Assembly (NCBI GenBank): GCA_008360975.2
Contig: CM039193.1
Location: forward strand, 14,312,501 to 14,376,500
DNA length: 64,000 nucleotides
Direction: 5' to 3'
Source: Lichenostomus cassidix
Lineage: Eukaryota > Chordata > Aves > Passeriformes > Meliphagidae
The position numbers and the translations under genes are program-made. The notes under the pieces were generated by a model. It saw only the letters and a program-made list of their open reading frames with translations, was not told the origin of the DNA and did not search any database. Positions 48,170 to 60,231 of this stretch are shown one piece after another. Each line of letters starts with the position of its first letter. Within the stretch, counting starts at the first letter, position 1.

Positions 48170-48415
48170 TTTTCACAGCAGCTTTTTCAATGCCTGAACA
48201 AGAGAGAGGCGTTATCAAGGTGAACAGGGGAATGCCAGTGGGAGCAGTGGCCTCATACTCTGGCAGTCAGTACTTTTTGAATTATGATTTTTCACAATAA
48301 TTAGCTACGTCCCCTCTTTTGTTCCTGCTTTGGTGAAGTACTGCACTGTAACTGCTCCCTGTTGGGAGCAAGGAACTATTTGCATTATAGCAAATGATTC
48401 CTTAATAGAGGACTA
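48170..48415. promoter_or_regulatory. Candidate conserved block with octamer-type dyad
   Basis: The block carries TAATTAG at 48298-48304 and a perfect dyad ATTTGC-ATTATA-GCAAAT at 48378-48395. The left arm with its flanking bases reads ATTTGCAT, the POU/octamer consensus, and the right arm repeats the half-site in inverted order. No repeat homology or simple sequence is seen. A POU-homeodomain enhancer is a fair guess; conservation is untested. Confidence 0.3.
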
Positions 48416-51289
48416 GACTTGGTGTATTCATGCAATATGCAATTTCTTTCAGACCTCCTCACCCAGCTTAGTTAAGGCATTGCACCAGCTGACAGTGCCC
48501 ATAACTGCGTAGAAAGCTGGCAGGTGGTAGTCCCAGCTGGGAGGTTGTTTCACACAGAATTAGGGAGGGTCGAAATTTGGTGAGCCTCAGGGATTGGATA
48601 ATTGCTCCACTTTTGCACAAACTAAGGCTGGTTGATGCATGTTGAGGAGCTGGGTCAGAGCTGGACTTTGTAGACAGGTGCGAAGCCACTGCCTGAATGG
48701 TTTTGCACTTGATTATACCAGGAGAGGTTTGGCTCCTCCCATTTCTTCCTCCTTTTCTGCAAGGTTAAAAGTAGTGTTTATTTTGTGCCACTGGCCTGAT
48801 TTCACCGGTTTATACTGCAGACTATTAGTGGGAAGTACCTAGGCACTGAAATGTTAATAGTAAATATTTCAATCAGCATGTTTTCATGTTTTATTGTCTT
48901 GTTTTTTTAGGCTTGTGCAGTTTGTAAAGGGCCGGGGGGATTCCGTAAGAAGGAACATAATGTAAATCTGTATTGTTACATACCTTCTAGTGTCAGCCTC
49001 AAGGAAATCCCAACTGCACTTCTGTTCTTTAAGGACAAGGGCAAAGAATCAGCCCCTTTTAAAAGCTCAGGAAAGCATTAAATAAGCTTTTTCTACTTTA
49101 AATAATGAAACTGCAAGAAAGTAATTTGTAAGTGTGACAGACATGGCCTATAGCCTGTGCCAGCAATCCCCAGATACCAGTGGTACTGAGAGGGGCATGC
49201 TGGGCTTGGGTGTTTGTGGTCTATGCCAGAGGCCTGTCCTTTCCATGAGGAGATGGTGGAGGAGGTTAAGGAGACTGCAAGAGCGATTAGAGGGTTACAC
49301 ATAAGCTGATAAAATTTAGAGGAGAAAAGCTAGTCTCAAGAAATAGGAAATGAAGGCAAAAGCAGTGAGACCTACCTGAGAAGCCTCATGGAGTAATTTC
49401 TGGCACTATTTCTTGGGGGAGATTTTGCAGAGACTTTTACAGGACAACACAGCTTAATGCTGCAACAAAACTGAGCTTCGAAATGCTCTGTGCAGCCCCT
49501 CTGTTGGCAACCACATCATACCAATCAATAACATCAGTCAATCAGCCTTCTAAAAGCACTTAGTAGTTTGGTCACAATCAGCTCCGTTCAAATGCAGTCC
49601 CAGAGTGTTGCAAGTTTAATGGAAACTGGTCCATCCCCAGTTAGTGGGGATGAACCTCTGCTGGTGTGAATGGGTTGTGTTGATTTGAATGAATTCAGGA
49701 TCTAGTAGTAAAGTTTTTCTTAAAAACCTGTTCTAGGAGATGCTGCTGCTAATGTGGGACTGTATTTTCATCTTGCCTATAAATTCAGAGCTGACTGCTA
49801 TAAGTACACAAATTGCTAAATCCTATAGGAACAGCAACATGCTGAGCTAATTACAGCATCACTTGAACCCACCACCCTCACAGCCTGTGCTCATGCACTG
49901 TCTCAGGACAAGGGAAAAGTCTTAACTTTGCTTCAGCGTACCTAGCCCACCTTGGATCAGAGACCTCAGGGGACTGAAACCTGAGAATTTGTCTGGAAAA
50001 AACCAAAATCAATAAGGCCTTTGGTGATGGTTTAAAGAGGTAGCTTTGAAGGTAAGTTTTTATCTTTGAAAGGGTATGTGGGGAGGAGGAAGCCAATGGC
50101 TGTGAAGGATGGATATAAGGAGAAGCCTGTAGCATGTGTATCTCCAGTCCTTCCCTTTTATTGCCTTATTATATGTTTGGTAGATGAAGAAGAAATACAA
50201 AACCAAAATAGTTGCTTGTTTTAAAAGTATTTTAGTCTTTAGCTTGAAGCTTGGGAGGGCCCTATATTGGCCTTAAGCCACATGTTTTTGTTTGTTTTTT
50301 CTCTAGGTGTCAGGAAGGATAATTTTCTCTTTTTTTTTTTCTTACTGAGCTGAGACTTGTTGGAAAAGTTCCTCTGAAATGAAACTCCCTTGGGCTTGGC
50401 AGAGTTACACTGGAATAAACTCTGTTTGTGATATATGGGCCATTGGGCAAAATATATGGCAGACCCTCTGCAGTGGTCTCTCCTTTGTGTCTTGCCAACC
50501 ACACAGGGACAGTGTGGAAGTGATCCAACAAAATTTTTATATAAATCTTCACAAAGACAAGGGACAAAAAGAAGGTTAATACAGTCAGGAGGCTGAATGC
50601 TGGGCATAGAAGGCACCTGGTTTATCTCCATTGAACCAAATTGTACCACAAAACCTGTGTGCATCAGCACAAATGACAACAGGGGTTCAAAAGCTCTCTG
50701 GGTCTGGCCAGAAATCTCCATCCAGGCAGCATTTTCTTTTACCCTTCTTGCAAGAGCATATCCTGCCCTGCTGTTACTGCTGTAGGAATAGTTGGGTTTA
50801 AAACTCTAATTTGCTAATGAGCCATGGCATTGGTTTGGGTCAGTTTGAGTGTTCACTCTCTGAATCTGTTCTGTGAAAGGAACAAAAAAAAAAAAAAAAA
50901 GTTTTGATTGGAGTAGAACAAAATAATTTTGTGTTATTAAACAGCCATTACTGGGCTAGCAGCTCCTTGCTCCATTCTCTTCTAGAAGCCAGGCTTGGTG
51001 CATGGTGAAGAGAAGCCCCCTTTTCCATTTGGAAGAAGTGTGGTATAGCAATAATGGATTTGAGACCATTTCTTTCTTTCCATTACCTTGTTGGGCAAGT
51101 GAAAACACTGGCAGGGTTGTGTACCTTGCTTTCTGAGGGACATGTGTTCTGCCCTGCCTTCATTTCTTGATGCCAGAAAAATTCTTCTTATAGACAACAC
51201 CAAGCTGAAATTCTCTGGGTATCAAGACTCCTGTTAATATCCTGTTAATATGCAGAGAGTACTCTGTATGTTCAAATATTTGAAGAATG
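48416..51289. other. Non-coding unique sequence
   Basis: No gene recognised. A minus-strand frame of 160 codons (50239-50721) includes a Lys-rich tract that is just the complement of a T-rich run near 50290-50340. An A17 tract lies at 50884-50900. An 11-bp unit CCTGTTAATAT is tandemly duplicated at 51230-51251. Confidence 0.6.
50884..50900. repeat. A17 homopolymer tract
   Basis: Seventeen consecutive A residues; simple sequence. Confidence 0.9.
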
Positions 51290-51506
51290 TATTTCAAGGT
51301 TTTTATAATGAGGGTGGGAAGGCCCTGGCACAGGTTGCCTGGGGATGCTATGGCTGCCCCATCCGTGGGAATGTCCAAGACTGGGCTGGATGGGGCTTAG
51401 ATCAGCATGGTCTAGTGAAAGGTCCCCCTGCCCATGGCAGAGGGGTTGGACTAGATAACCTTTAAAAGGTTGCTTCCAACTCAAGCTATTTTATGATTCT
51501 ATGATA
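51290..51506 (+). repeat. CR1 LINE 3' end, plus strand
   Basis: Clear CR1 3' text: 'gagggtgggaaggccctggc', 'acaggttgcctggggatgct', 'tggctgccccatccgtggga', 'gggctggatggggcttagat', 'ccctgcccatggcagagggg' and 'ttggactagataacctttaa'. It ends in 'attttatgattctatgat', the terminal octamer repeats. The 5' truncation is near 51303. Divergence is low to moderate. It is the same 3' type as the minus-strand copy at 14955-15118. Confidence 0.96.
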
Positions 51507-54500
51507 TCAACTAATCGCCTAGTTAGAGATAAGACACAAAAGAGCAACTCTGCCAAGGGAAATGAGATTCCTGTGCCACTGAATGAAATATTATCTTGTG
51601 TGAACCAGACAAAATGTGGGCTCAGAACCTCCATGGTCAACCCAACTACAGTGGTTTCAAAGCAGATCTAACCGCTCTACAAAGAGCTTTTCTTTTTTTT
51701 CCATTTCTCCTAGACAAAGGACTTATCATGGAAGTGAGGATGAGAAAGAACAGGACATCCCATCAGTCTGCTGTCAAATTAAACCTGGTAGGAAACCCAA
51801 CTTCCAGCTGGCATGTTGCAGTGGCCAAAAGAGCTGAGACCAAAACCTATCTCCAAAATTCCAGCTCTGCAATCAGATCCAGGACGAGACTGGTTTAGAG
51901 CAATTCCACCCTGAACACACTTTCCTTTTTCCATCAGACAGCCATTTCATGGTTTTAAGAACCAGAGGCTATGTCCAATGGACTTTTTCTCTGTGAATTT
52001 GTCTAAGTTGGTGCAAAATCCAGTTCTGGCCTCTGTAACAGCTCTTGGCATGTGGTTGTCCAATTCCACCATACATGAAGATATACAGTCAGTTAAGCTG
52101 CAGATATTGCTCCTTGTTAAGCAAACCACATCCCAAGGCCTTGTTTATAACATGATGGGAGGGACAACATTTGCAGACTGTTTCATGGCAACTGAAATCA
52201 TAATTAGCACAGCTATCTTCATATGTTACAAGATAATTTTTCTTCCGGAGGGGGTGGGTGTTAAAGATTATGTAAATAATTAATTAAAATGAAGGACTCA
52301 CTACTAGTTTGCTCTCTAGCTGTAATTTGGTAGACAAAATTGGGTAACATATATTCTTGAGCCATCATTGTAGATTAAAATAGCAATGGGGTTTTAGAAA
52401 AGGTTCTTTTGCTGCTTTCTGGTTCATGTCATCCTTTTCAGAGGGAAAAGAGTCATGACAGTGTGACTTTTTGAGCTGGATGTGAGCTGTGCAGGTAGTT
52501 TAGTGCCATGAAGGGAACTGTATGGTCCTTCAATTCTCAGGCATGCCTGAGAGCAAAAGTGAGTGACAGCACAGCAGTCTGTATGGTATTAGCTATAATT
52601 ACAGGCTGCCATTGTTTGTCAGACCAGGAGCAGAAGTCAAATATTTACTGTTTCTGAGTTTTCTGAGAGTGGGCCCAGTCCTGCACTGTTAAACAGACTG
52701 ATCTGAAAGGTGTCAGCACCTGCTCCTGCTCTTTGTCAGTAAATGCAAGCAATGCAGCAATCAGGTTCAGAGCTGACAGCACATGGTTGACTTCGGAGCT
52801 TTTTGTATTTTTAGCATTGCTGGTGTCAGAGATACCAACAGCAGAATGATCCCAGTGATTCTCACTGAGTGAGAAATTATTCATGCTCTGTAAAAATAAA
52901 GCTTGATGCAAGCAATCCTGTATCCACTGAAATGAGGGCTGCAGCCCCCAGACTTTTGAAAGACCCTTTCCCTCCCAGTTCTTTAGAGAAGACATGCAGG
53001 TTTTCCTGTTAATGTGCATCCCTGTCTCTGGGCAGCTCTCCTGAGCAGCGTTTTCTGCCATCACTCCCTTTTGCCTTGGCCCGGCACTGAAGCTGAGCAT
53101 TTAGGAGATTTGAATTCAGATTCCATTTGACATCCCCAATACTGGCATTAATTGTTCTGTTCTCCACTTCAGCCAGATGTTGGTCTCTTCTGTAAAGCAG
53201 CCTGTGACAGTTAATGTTTCCCTCTGACCATTCCTCTGATGTGTAATGGGAGAGACAGTGTGAGATTGTGATACCGGAGTGTCTTGTCTCTGGCCATCTG
53301 CTCCGGGTGCTTTTTGAGGCACCGAGAAGGTTCTATTTCCAGACAAGTAGCACTTGGTTTCAGTAGGAGAATCTGAATCTCTAGTAAAAGGTTTTACATA
53401 GACTTCATATAAAGTAGGGGGAGGGAGTGTGAGTGGGAAAAAATATTTTAGTAATGCTTGTGGTTTACAAGGTCTTATATTTCAACAAATGGTATGTGGA
53501 TACCATACAAAGGCAGTTGTAGAAGCAATTCAGAGAGCTGATATCTCTTTTAATGAATTAATTACTTGGCCTCTATGAAAGGAAGTTCACAGATGTGCCA
53601 GAAGCAGACAATATTGATACAGAAGGCTGGTACTGAGTCTCCATACCTTTGACAGTTGTTGGTCATATCTAAACCCTTCTCCTTGTAGCAGCATATCATA
53701 TGCAAGGTCGCTCTCTGAGGCTCCATCTGCGCAGTGGGACCGAGGAGAGGGCATGAGGTTTTGCCCTGGGATCTGCTGGCTGAGCTTTGATGAGGAATGT
53801 AATTCTCTCACCCAGAGAGTTCTGCATCCTCACAAAAACATCTTGAGACAAGTGGAGCAGCTCATTGTATTTCCACAGGCAGGGAAATACTCTTGTAAGA
53901 TTGAGGTTTTTCACTCATCCTGTGCCTGCTCCGCAGTGCAGAGCTGCTCTGTGCGTGGTCCTGTGCCAGGCAGATGAAATGACTCAGCTGCAGGAACTGA
54001 AATAATGATTCAACTAGAAGTTTAAACAAAAGTTGCAGGATGGCAAAAAAGCCTTCTGTGGACTTTCCACTGTTCCAACAACTACTTATGACCTTTCATA
54101 CTGTCAGATAAGTGGCTTTATCAGACAAAAACCTGAAGCAGGAACCCAGCTTGTTAACAGAATCACTTGGGTTGCAAGTGACATTTCTTTCCTTCCCTTT
54201 ACAAGCTCGATTGCCACATTTTAAATGGCAATATTTATTCTGAGAAGAGTTAACTGAGACTTTAGCCATATCATTGATTTATGCACCAGATACCGTCAAA
54301 TTGTATTTGCATTAAAGAATGAGTTGTAAGCAGGGAACTGGAAACTGTAGCTTAAAAGGTGAATATCTTCTGGATATCTAAGTTCAGATCTTAGGTCACA
54401 TCTTAAAGTGAGTAGTAACAACCCCTGGAGTCTTCAGGGGGGTGTCTTTCTTGTCTCCTTTTTTTAAAAAAGGGAAAAATTCAGTTGAGTAAGGCAATGC

Positions 54501-54661
54501 AGAGTTGGCACTGTTAAGAACAAGATGGAGACTGGCTGAGAAGTCAGGCCAGACTTGAGGTGCACCTGCAGAACAGTGTATAACCATATATAAGAGGTCC
54601 AGTTTATTAATTGATTTATTAGATTTATGTGTTCATTTAGGGCTTTGAGTAACCTCATCTA
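51507..54661. other. Non-coding sequence between CR1 copies
   Basis: No gene recognised. A 151-codon minus-strand frame (52645-53100) has no domain. AT-rich, motif-bearing patches occur at 52185-52300 and 54190-54330, as well as the block listed at 53440-53590. Confidence 0.6.
53440..53590. promoter_or_regulatory. Candidate conserved AT-rich block
   Basis: Contains TAATGAATTAATTA at 53551-53564, a GATATC word next to it, and the dyad ATGGTAT-GTGG-ATACCAT at 53489-53506. No repeat homology. Weak inference from motif density. Confidence 0.22.
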
Positions 54662-54746
54662 TTGAAAGATGTCCTTGCCCATAGCAGGAGGGTTGGCGTG
54701 GATGATTTTTAAAGGTTTCTTCCAGTCCAAATCATTCTATGATTCC
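54662..54746 (+). repeat. CR1 LINE 3' terminal fragment, plus strand
   Basis: Only the last ~85 bp: 'gtccttgcccatagcaggag', 'ggttggcgtggatgattttt', 'cttccagtccaaatcattct' and a terminal 'atgattcct'. It is strongly 5' truncated. The plus-strand frame 54669-55082 begins inside this repeat, so its start is repeat-derived. Confidence 0.92.
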
Positions 54747-55500
54747 TCTACGTTACAGGTACAGCTACATAAGGAGGCCAATGTATGGAGCACTTTAAGG
54801 CTTTTCAGAACTCATTCAGTCCTTTCCAAAAATCCCAAACTTCGCCCAGTGTTCATTGGAATGGATTTTATTTACTCTCTTCTGTCTCATGTAGAGAAGC
54901 AAAAACTTCAAATATGCAACAAGGAAGAAGGAAAGCAAGGAAAACGGCAACCTGTTGCAGATGTGTGCCTTGAGCAAACTTCAGAGTGCTCCCAAAATCA
55001 CAAATCTTGTTCCCAAACATACGGACAAGAGTTTCACACTGAAATGGTTGTCTGGTTTAGGTGGAATGGGAGAGGGATTTAGACCATAAAAAAATATCCA
55101 TTTTCTTGGATTTGAGTTTAGAAATAGCTTAAAAATCTAGCTTGAGGTAGTTGCCTGTTATGGAAAATTGCAACACAAGGAGCTAAAACTTAGCCAAGTT
55201 ATGTGCAAAAGGGAACAGAGCTGGATGCTGAAAAGTCCTGGGCAGGCTGTACCAGGAGCATGGTAATGCAATCTGTAACCTAAAGTATATGTTATGTAAA
55301 CATAGCATTTTCTGTAATGTGAAGTATAGCTGAAAGTGTGTGATAGGGAGAGAGGGAACATTTAGCAGCTTCTGGTGTGTTTACTTTTGAGAAATTGCAA
55401 ACGGATGTTAGAGAACCTGCTTCATGAATGCCATTTAGATTAGGAGACAAGGCAGATAAGCAATGCTGTTGAAAATGCTGAAATTACCCAAGAGAATGGT
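54747..55500. other. Non-coding unique sequence
   Basis: Nothing recognised. The plus-strand frame that runs on from the CR1 fragment to 55082 (137 codons in all) has no known domain. Confidence 0.6.
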
Positions 55501-55745
55501 ATGAAGCTGTGTCAAGGGAGGTTTAAGTTGGATATTAGGAAAAAGGTTCTTCCCCCAGAGGTTGGTTGGGCACTGAACAGGCTCCCAGAGCAGTGGTCAG
55601 CAGAAAGCTGCCAGAGTTCAAGGAGTATTTAGACAATGCTCTCAGTCACAGGGTTGGATTGTTGGAGTATCCTGTGCAGGGCCAGGAGTTGGACTTTAAT
55701 GTTCCTTGTGGGTCCCTTACAATTTAGAATATTCTATGATTCTAC
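55501..55745 (+). repeat. CR1 LINE 3' end, plus strand
   Basis: CR1 3' text of a second type: 'aagctgtgtcaagggaggtt', 'taagttggatattaggaaaa', 'aggttcttcccccagaggtt', 'gggcactgaacaggctccca', 'tttagacaatgctctcagtc', 'tcctgtgcagggccaggagt' and 'ccttgtgggtcccttacaat'. It ends in 'attctatgattct'. It is 5' truncated and non-coding. Confidence 0.96.
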
Positions 55746-57296
55746 ATTTCTAAATGCCAAGACCCTCAGACGTTAAGGCAATGTTCTTCTGGGAACCTAC
55801 AGGACAAAAAAAACCAAGCAGATCCATAGACTCCCTCTCCCTAAGAATATAACTCATCAGAGTCCTAGGAAAATCAAGTCAAGCTGAGCATATTGTTATC
55901 TGGGCTGTTTCAGCTCCACAAAGGTTCCTTTAAAACGCAGTTACTTGGTTAAAATAATTTCTTTAGTATTTTCAGCATGAACAGAAATCTTTTTTGTTCC
56001 CCAAATAACTTCTGAGCTAATTATTTCTTTGAGATCAGATATTTTAGCACCATTGTGGTTCCTTCTGTCACTTCTGCCTGTAGACTCAGTAATCCTCCAG
56101 AGGATGTTAACTGAGAGGAGCATCTGCAAGGAGTTTCAGGACTATGATTATCTAAACAAGGCTCTCCCTGGAGCATCCACATGGGCAGGAAAGTTGGGAG
56201 TGGGAAAGGAAAGCTGGGTAGTGAGGTAATGAAGTTTCTGCAGGACTACTTGGAGCCAGAGCCAGGAATCAGCAGTGGCTGCCTGGCTCAAGTCAGTCCC
56301 ATCAGCCCTAAAATAGTAATTAGGATTGGTGTTACTACAAGGAAAGTGAAATACGTTGTTTTCCTCTGACTGCACTATCCAGTGAAAGCTACTGCGTGAA
56401 GCTGGGAAAGCTTCCATGTCAAGTGTGGTAATAAAGCATGAACAGCACTTTGGGCAGAGCACTGTAATCAGCTGGGAGCAAAGAATTAATAAAACATCTT
56501 AAATATGTCCTATGAATACTGTAGTCCTTAGAACCAAAGAGGTCTCTTCTTAAAAAGCTCTGTATTCAAATATTGTGATCAAAAATTGTATGAGCAGCAG
56601 AGTAGACACTGAAGTATTACCACATCTTAGCAGTGTCTTAGCTCCCAACCAGCCTTAGCAATGCCTGTCCTCCCCTTCTATTGGCTGGAAGCAGTTTGCA
56701 TTTTAGGAAAGACAATCCAGGCCCTGTGGGATCCTGCTGAGTGGCTGATGTTCCTGGAGTCTAAATATCACAGTAAATGAAACAAAAACTGGGATGTTGA
56801 GTTTCACTTGTTGCACTTTCGGCCCCAGAGTCACTGCGCAGCTCAGGCAGTCTGTTGGGTGGGTCCTTCCCATTCCCAGATGGGCAGAGCAGGGACTGCA
56901 TCCCACACTTTGGGGACTTTATAGAAAGTATCTAGATAATTTGCTTTTGATAGTGCACTGATGTTGTGGTGACCTGGGCTCTTTTTTGTTCTTGCTTTCC
57001 TGGGCTGGAGCTCTTGCTTTTCATTTCTTTTAGATTGTGTTACTGATATTGAGGAGACACTGATATTTCAGGTTCTTTCTTTGTTTTGCTTTTCACCACC
57101 TAAAGAAACTGGTCTGTTCTAACACTGTCCTGGCTAGAGCTCATTTTGAGCTGATGTTCAAACATACTCTTCTGCCATATGAGGACAGCCAGTGAGGATT
57201 TGCTGAGCAGAAGCTGGGCAAGCTACAACAGGCTGGATTTGAATGAGTGAAGTAAAAATGGAAATTACAGGAACTTAATTTTGAATGTCTCAGTGA
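55746..57296. other. Non-coding unique sequence
   Basis: No gene or repeat recognised; the open frames have at most 104 codons and no known motif. Confidence 0.6.
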
Positions 57297-57599
57297 GTCA
57301 CAATCTGTTTGTTAGCAACAGAATGCCTTCTGGAGATTGTCTGGAGAAAATGGGAGGAAGAGTATGGGATACACCACACCACCTTTGCTCACATTGGACA
57401 GACTGTTGTCCTGCTGTGGGACTCTAGACGATATGTAGCCCAAACAAGAGTTCCACTGGCAGAGCTGACAGAAACAGGGAAGGAACTGAGTATGCAGGCT
57501 GGGACTTCAAACATGAAAATAAGTTATGCTCCATTCTCTATTCTGGATATATCAGTGATATTTAGAGAGAGAGAGAGAACAGGACACAGTGCTCTCTGA
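57297..57599 (+). other. Protein-like open frame, unrecognised
   Basis: About 100 open codons between the TGA at 57294-57296 and the stop at 57597-57599, with no ATG near the start. The translation is balanced in composition and reads like protein (for example RRYVAQTRVPLAELTETG), but I recognise no family. Its end runs into an AG microsatellite. There is no clear splice acceptor upstream. Probably chance. Confidence 0.1.
57564..57578. repeat. (AG)7 microsatellite
   Basis: Short AG dinucleotide run. Confidence 0.85.
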
Positions 57600-60099
57600 T
57601 ATAAAAAAAGTTGTAGCTCAATATTAACCTGAAAGTAGATGGGAAGAAAGAACCCTATCCAAATGAAGGTAGCTTTGTGGTTTATCCTTTAATAATCATC
57701 TTGTCTTAATGGGATCTGTGTGATGATTAATCTCTGATTCTATTCAGTTATTGAATGTTATTAATTTAAAAAAATGTCTAGAAGTAAATGTGTTGTACTG
57801 CTTTGGACAGATTTTGTCTGGGAACTATTTCATTTGAAGACCCCATTCCCTGTCACTTTACAGTGATGACTGTATGGGGAATAGCATTTTAAAGAATTAC
57901 CTGGCAAATGTGATTTGTTATCTCTCCATATCATCCTTCTGTGCAGATGCTCTGAGAAAATACAGTTAGGACACAGCCTGCTCTGTGCCAGTCGTTGCTG
58001 TCCTAGCACTGAGCATGGTCTTCAGAGGAACTTCTCCATAGCCATGAGGGTCTTTGTTTTTTTAACATGTGCATTGTGCTCCCACCCATCCAAAGCATTT
58101 GCTTGGAGCAATGTTGTAAATAGTGAGACTTCTGGGAATGCAGAGAGTTTTCAATGACCTAATGAGGAAGGAAGACACTAATGCCCTAGGTCTGATCCTG
58201 TCATTTCTGCTGATGCTCAAAGAAATCTGTTGGCTTGGAGTACTCAGGAGTGCAGGCATGACCCTGCCATGCTGCTAATGATACTGCTCTTGGATGTCAC
58301 ATTCCTTTTTGAAATGCAAGACCGAGACTTTCAGAGAATTCTTTACAAGCTGGTTCATAGTCTCAGTTAAGTAACACATCCATAATTCATTGAGTTAATT
58401 ATGACAGTTCCTAGGGAGCAAATAAGAGCAGGGCTTAATTACAGTGGACATCAGAGCCCCTACCCCCATCAGGTTGTGTGGAAGAGAAGGGCAGGCAGGA
58501 TGGGGATGGCTGCAGGGCACTCAGTGTCAGACTTCATGCCAGTGCTTGTGCCCAGGCACCTAATTTCTGTGCTGTCTGCATCGATGTGGGGGCTGCAGAG
58601 AGGAAAGCTATGAAGTGTGCCAGAACATGACATGAATGAAGAGTAAAAGATTGCTCTGTTCCATATTTCCCTTTCTTCTCTTTGTTCATCTTTTTTCCCC
58701 TTCCTTTCATGCCTGCCAGCTTTTTCTGATCCATCTTCTTTTTGTGTCATCCTTTGGAAGTCAGATGGGTTGCCTTGGTGAAGAGATTACTTTCAAGGTG
58801 TGATGACTTATAACCCAAGGTCAGTCCTGGTGAGCAGAGAGGCCAGATGTAAATGTGACTCAGGCTGATGGCTCCTGGGCTCACAGCCTTGCTGAAGGCC
58901 GGGGAAGCTGGGAGGTCACTGTAAAAAGCTTGCTTTATAGAGTGCTGCTGGCTGCAGCTCTTGCTGCCCAGGGGTTAGGCTTGTCTGTGTAGTATTCACC
59001 CAGCCAAGCCTTCTTCTGCCTTCCACTTCAGAGGTATCTGAGTTCAGCCCCCTGGGACAGAGCCCATGGACTCAGAGGTGGAAGGGTTCAGTTGCTGTGA
59101 ACTCTGTGCCTGGTCTTGGCATTCCTCCTTAAGCATATGAGGGCTTTTGATGTATAATCTAGGTATGTGCTAGCTAGTGTTACTTGTAGCCAGGTCTGCT
59201 CTTTACAGCTCTTCAGGGATCTGTCCTCTACCATTGTGTTTACAGAGCCATCCCAGCTTCACACCTTTTCCACCCTGCAAGCTGTGATTTATTGCTTCTG
59301 CCTTACAACAGCCTTCTAGATCATGGATGCGCTGTGTGCTACAGCTAGTAGCTCTGGAGGTGCAGCTGGGGGGATTAATGTCTGCTTCCCTCCTGTTCCT
59401 GCTGAGGAAATGCCAAAATAGCTTCCCTGGGGTGCTCTGACCTCTGAAGGGTGTGCATACCTTCTGGGACATGGCTGTTGAGATCGTTTTGGAAGCACAG
59501 GTTGTGCCAACCTTGTATAGAGCACCCAGTGCTTTTGTGCAGGTGTTGGAGTCAAGATTAACTACAAATTTGCTGCCCTTTCTCTGCTGGAGTTTGGGAA
59601 GTTTGGCATCTCTATATCCACAAGTAATGGCCTTTTCTTCTTTCAGTCTGCTGCTAATTAACTTGTAAACTAAAGAGAAAGGAATAAATTGGGAATGACT
59701 CTTATGGAGCTGATGGACATGGGCAGATTCAAAGCTAGAAGCAACAAAGTTCACTCTTCAGTCCAATATTGGACTATCCTGCCTTAGAATTCAGCTCACC
59801 TAAAAACTGGGACAGGAGGGTCTCTGTGTCATTGGGCCCAGTACTGCTATAAGTGTGAGGAACTGTACTGGCTACTTTTATTAATAGAAAAGAAAACTTT
59901 ATGAATGTGTTTCCTATTGATGTTATGACTATCCCATGCTGAATGTTTGTGTGTGGGGAATTCTGGTTACAAAATATCTCCTTGCTTGCAATTTCCTTAT
60001 CAAAAGTGGAGGCTATCAGAATTCTCTCATGTGCAATTTTATGGAACCAGGCCAGAGCTATTTTCTTGCCAAAGCAAGTAAGAGATCTAGCAGACATTC
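57600..60099. other. Non-coding sequence holding the longest open frame of the window
   Basis: The minus-strand frame 59203-59754 has 183 codons, the longest in the window. Its translation is rich in basic residues and Ser/Thr and has several Cys residues, but no domain, signal peptide or membrane segment is visible. Plus-strand and other minus-strand frames overlap it. In 64 kb of two-stranded sequence, a frame of this length can occur by chance. The rest is unique non-coding DNA. Confidence 0.55.
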
Positions 60100-60231
60100 A
60101 TGTAGATGGTGGTTTTTTGGGTGGTTTGGGTTTATTTTTTTGTTTGTTTGTTTATATTGGTTTGGTTTGGATTTGGGGTTTTTTTGTTTGTTTTTAGGGG
60201 GTTTTTTTGTTTGGTTTTTGGTGTTTTTTGG
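60100..60231. repeat. 132-bp C-free G/T-rich tract
   Basis: The plus strand has no C for 132 bases and very few A, giving runs such as TTTGGG, GGGG, GGGGG and TTTGTTTG. It is a polymorphic-looking low-complexity tract with strong strand asymmetry. Four or more G runs (for example near 60128-60130, 60175-60178 and 60197-60201) give modest G-quadruplex potential. The Lys/Asn/Pro-rich minus-strand frame across it is a low-complexity artefact. Confidence 0.9.

Noticed and set aside
54669..55082. 137-codon plus-strand frame as a gene
   Set aside because: Its first part is CR1 3'-end text and the rest has no known domain.
55143..55150. TGAGGTAG, the let-7 seed, as a microRNA
   Set aside because: The bases after the seed do not match let-7 and no opposing arm that would fold into a precursor hairpin is visible.
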